This document shows positions 31,789 to 33,540 of a stretch of DNA of 33,540 bases, piece after piece (within the stretch, counting starts at the first letter, position 1; each line of letters opens with the position of its first letter). The DNA is taken from NCBI RefSeq assembly GCF_004353985.1, contig NZ_SMOA01000052.1, positions 1-33,540 on the forward strand, in the 5' to 3' direction. The notes beneath the pieces are model-generated. The model searched no databases. It had not been told where the DNA came from and saw nothing but the letters and a program-made list of their open reading frames with translations. Both the position numbers and the translations under genes were made by a program. Source of the stretch: Paracraurococcus ruber. Lineage in GTDB: Bacteria; Pseudomonadota; Alphaproteobacteria; Acetobacterales; Acetobacteraceae.

Positions 31789-33029
31789 AGCGGCCGGTTG
31801 GCCCGCGCCAGCACCGCCTCGAACAGCACCTGGCAGCCGGCCGCGGCCTCCTCGGGCTCGATGCTCTCCGCCTCGTTGTGGGACAGCCCGTCCTTGCAGG
31901 GCGTGAAGATCATCGCCGTCGGCACGCTGCGCGCGACATAGACCGCGTCATGCCCGGCGCCGGAGACGATCTCCCGCGCCGGCAGGCCCAGCCGCGCCGC
32001 CGCCTGCCGCACCAGGTCGACGCAGCCGGGGTCGAAGGGCTGCGCCGGCAGGCGGAACAGCTCGGTCAGCTGCAGCGGCGTGCCGGCGGCATCGGCGACC
32101 GCCGCCGCCGCGCGCGGAAATTCCCCGGCCAGCCGCTCGATCTCGGCGAAGTCGGGGTGGCGGAACTCGACGCTGAAGCGCACCTCCCCCGGCACCACGT
32201 TGCGGCTGTTCGGCAGGACGTGCAGCTGCCCGACCGTGCCGCGGCCATCCTCGCCGCGGGCGCGCATCAGCCGGTCCACCAGGTCGATGATGCGCGCCGC
32301 CGTCACCAGCGCGTCGCGCCGGGCCGAAGGCGGCGTGGTGCCGGCATGCGCGTCCTGCCCCGTCACCGCCGCGTCGTACCAGACCTGCGCCTGCGCGCCG
32401 GTGACGATGCCGATCTGCCTCCCCTCCCGCTCCAGGATCGGGCCCTGCTCGATATGCAGCTCGAAATAGGCGTCCGCCGGGAAGGGCTTCGCGGGGTGGC
32501 TGCCCTTGTAGCCGATGCCGGTCAGCGCCTGCTCGACGGTGATGCCCTCCACGTCCTTCAGGCCATAGACCTTGTCCAGCGGATAGACGCCGGCCCAGGC
32601 GCCGCTGCCCATCAGGCTGTGGCCGAAGCGGCTGCCTTCCTCGTCGGTCCAGTTCACCAGCTCGACCGGCGCCTCGGTGGTGATGCCCAGGTCGTTCAGC
32701 GTGCGCATCACCTCGAGCCCGGCGATGACGCCGAGCGCGCCGTCGAATTTCCCGCCCGAGGGCTGGCTGTCCAGGTGGCTGCCCAGCAGCACCGGCAGGC
32801 GGCCGGGGTCGCGGCCTTCCCGCCGGGCGAACATGTTGCCGATGGCGTCCACCCGCACCGTCAGGCCCAGGGACTCGCACCAGGTGCGGAAGCGGTCGCG
32901 GCCCTGGCGGTCCACCTCGGTCAGGGTCAGGCGCTTCACGCCGCCCTTCGGCGTCGCGCCGATCTCCGCCATGGCCATCAGGCTGTCCCAAAGCCGCTTG
33001 CCGTCGATGCGCTGGTTGGTCCCGCTCAT
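31785..33029 (-). CDS. Zn-dependent amidohydrolase, N-carbamoyl-L-amino acid hydrolase / allantoate amidohydrolase type
   Basis: A 414-residue M20-family hydrolase of the HyuC/AllC branch, which releases ammonia and CO2 from N-carbamoyl amino acids or allantoate. The binuclear metal site is visible: His85 (GSHLDSQPSGGKFDG), bridging Asp96, Glu130/Glu131 (TDEEGSRF), His192 (ELHIEQGP) and His384 (LSHNEAES). QDAHAGTTP, RRDAL and GHDAVYVA are also typical. Length is normal. The ATG at 33029 follows GGAGG by about 8 nt. In a pathway with HyuAB, such an enzyme would complete breakdown of a hydantoin to an amino acid; with xanthine dehydrogenase, it could act in purine ureide breakdown. It is 5.8 kb from the hyu operon, so the link is inferred. 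Confidence 0.92.
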   Translation of the reverse strand: MSGTNQRIDGKRLWDSLMAMAEIGATPKGGVKRLTLTEVDRQGRDRFRTWCESLGLTVRVDAIGNMFARREGRDPGRLPVLLGSHLDSQPSGGKFDGALGVIAGLEVMRTLNDLGITTEAPVELVNWTDEEGSRFGHSLMGSGAWAGVYPLDKVYGLKDVEGITVEQALTGIGYKGSHPAKPFPADAYFELHIEQGPILEREGRQIGIVTGAQAQVWYDAAVTGQDAHAGTTPPSARRDALVTAARIIDLVDRLMRARGEDGRGTVGQLHVLPNSRNVVPGEVRFSVEFRHPDFAEIERLAGEFPRAAAAVADAAGTPLQLTELFRLPAQPFDPGCVDLVRQAAARLGLPAREIVSGAGHDAVYVARSVPTAMIFTPCKDGLSHNEAESIEPEEAAAGCQVLFEAVLARANRPL

Positions 33030-33260
33030 GCCTCGTCCTCCGCCAGGCGCCGCCTGTAGCAGGCGGGCGGCGCACTGTCCCGCGGGGCAGGACCAGCGGC
33101 CGGGGGCGCGGCCTTAAGGCTTCGCTCAGGGGTCGGATGGGAAGCTGCGCCGCGCCGCGCCTTCTCGGCGGGCTATCGCGACAGGACGTCCGATGCGCTC
33201 CTCCTTCCCCGTCTTCCCTGCCACCGCAGGCCGGCCCATGCCGGCCGGGAGCCCGCGCGC

Positions 33261-33540
33261 ATGACCGCACCGCGTGGCATGCTGCTGCTCCTGGCGCTCG
33301 TGCTGGCGGGCAGCGCCGCCGCCGCCGGCAGCCTCGCCACCCTGCTGGCGCTGCGCGGGGCGTCGCCGGCCACCGCGCCGCTGGCCCAGGCGGCCACGCC
33401 CGGCTGCGGGGCAGCCCTGCTGGCGATGCCAGCCACCGATCCGCAGGCGGTACTGGCCGCCGCGCTCGGCCAGCCGCCGGCGCCGGCCCTGCCGGATCTC
33501 GGCCTGCCGGCCCTGCCCGCCGCCCCCGTCGCCGCGGCCC
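33261..33540 (+). CDS. Unidentified exported or membrane-anchored protein, N-terminal part
   Basis: An open frame runs without stop from the ATG at 33261 to the right edge (93 codons). It starts MTAPRGMLLLLALVLAGSAAAAG, a hydrophobic segment fitting a signal peptide or signal anchor, followed by an alanine/proline/leucine-rich low-complexity stretch with a single cysteine. GGGAG lies about 9 nt upstream. I do not recognise the family; the conserved domain, if any, is beyond the window. In the 231-bp gap upstream of it I see only a ten-base palindrome, gccttaaggc, at 33111-33120. Confidence 0.5.
   Translation, partial: MTAPRGMLLLLALVLAGSAAAAGSLATLLALRGASPATAPLAQAATPGCGAALLAMPATDPQAVLAAALGQPPAPALPDLGLPALPAAPVAAA

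Noticed and set aside
33173-33436. Minus-strand 87-codon frame near the right edge
   Set aside because: Overlaps the better-supported plus-strand frame from 33261, which has a hydrophobic leader and a Shine-Dalgarno sequence.

Overview
The window looks like a chromosomal segment of a very GC-rich alphaproteobacterium. I infer Acetobacteraceae (Roseomonas-like) from the mutS-glnD junction, the GC-saturated third codon positions, several orphan Bug-type (TctC) solute receptors, and the mix of xanthine dehydrogenase, hydantoinase and Liv transporter genes. No similarity search was possible, so the taxon is an inference. I see no tRNA, rRNA, CRISPR array, insertion sequence, phage gene or replication origin.

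Layout. 1-3677 (+): the last codons of mutS, glnD (nitrogen signalling), a small hydrophilic unknown protein and a small lipoprotein. 3858-8711 (-): a Bug receptor and a two-gene xanthine dehydrogenase operon, xdhA-xdhB. 8827-11378 (+): a 6-phosphogluconate dehydrogenase/gluconokinase pair and a GT4 glycosyltransferase. 11379-11822 has no credible gene but holds three stem-loops. 11823-12978 (+): an RraA-family protein and a 4HBT thioesterase. 12997-16098 (-): a YeeE/YedE sulfur-compound transporter with an AT-rich dyad upstream, then a succinate-semialdehyde-type dehydrogenase. 16312-18073 (+): a second Bug receptor and a cyclase-family metal hydrolase.

The most interesting part is 18143-30933. 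A 66-codon GatC/AtzG-like protein and an amidase form a translationally coupled minus-strand pair. Only 81 bp away, a divergent plus-strand operon encodes HyuA, HyuB, a second amidase and a 2-oxoglutarate/Fe(II) oxygenase, with overlaps or gaps of 12 nt or less. It converges on a complete branched-chain-amino-acid-type (Liv) ABC transporter in which LivM and LivG are fused in one polypeptide. A Zn-dependent N-carbamoyl-amino-acid/allantoate-type amidohydrolase lies at 31785-33029. Together with xdhAB, this suggests uptake, ATP-dependent ring opening and stepwise deamidation of cyclic amides or ureides (hydantoin-, oxoproline-, lactam- or purine-derived), releasing ammonia. The actual substrate cannot be read from the sequence.

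Other non-coding structure includes a composite two-hairpin intergenic element in three copies (two at convergent gene junctions), strong GC-rich terminator-like hairpins at several gene ends, and a -10-like box six bases from the ATG of a lone peptide deformylase gene, suggesting a leaderless transcript. The window ends inside an unidentified exported or membrane-anchored protein.
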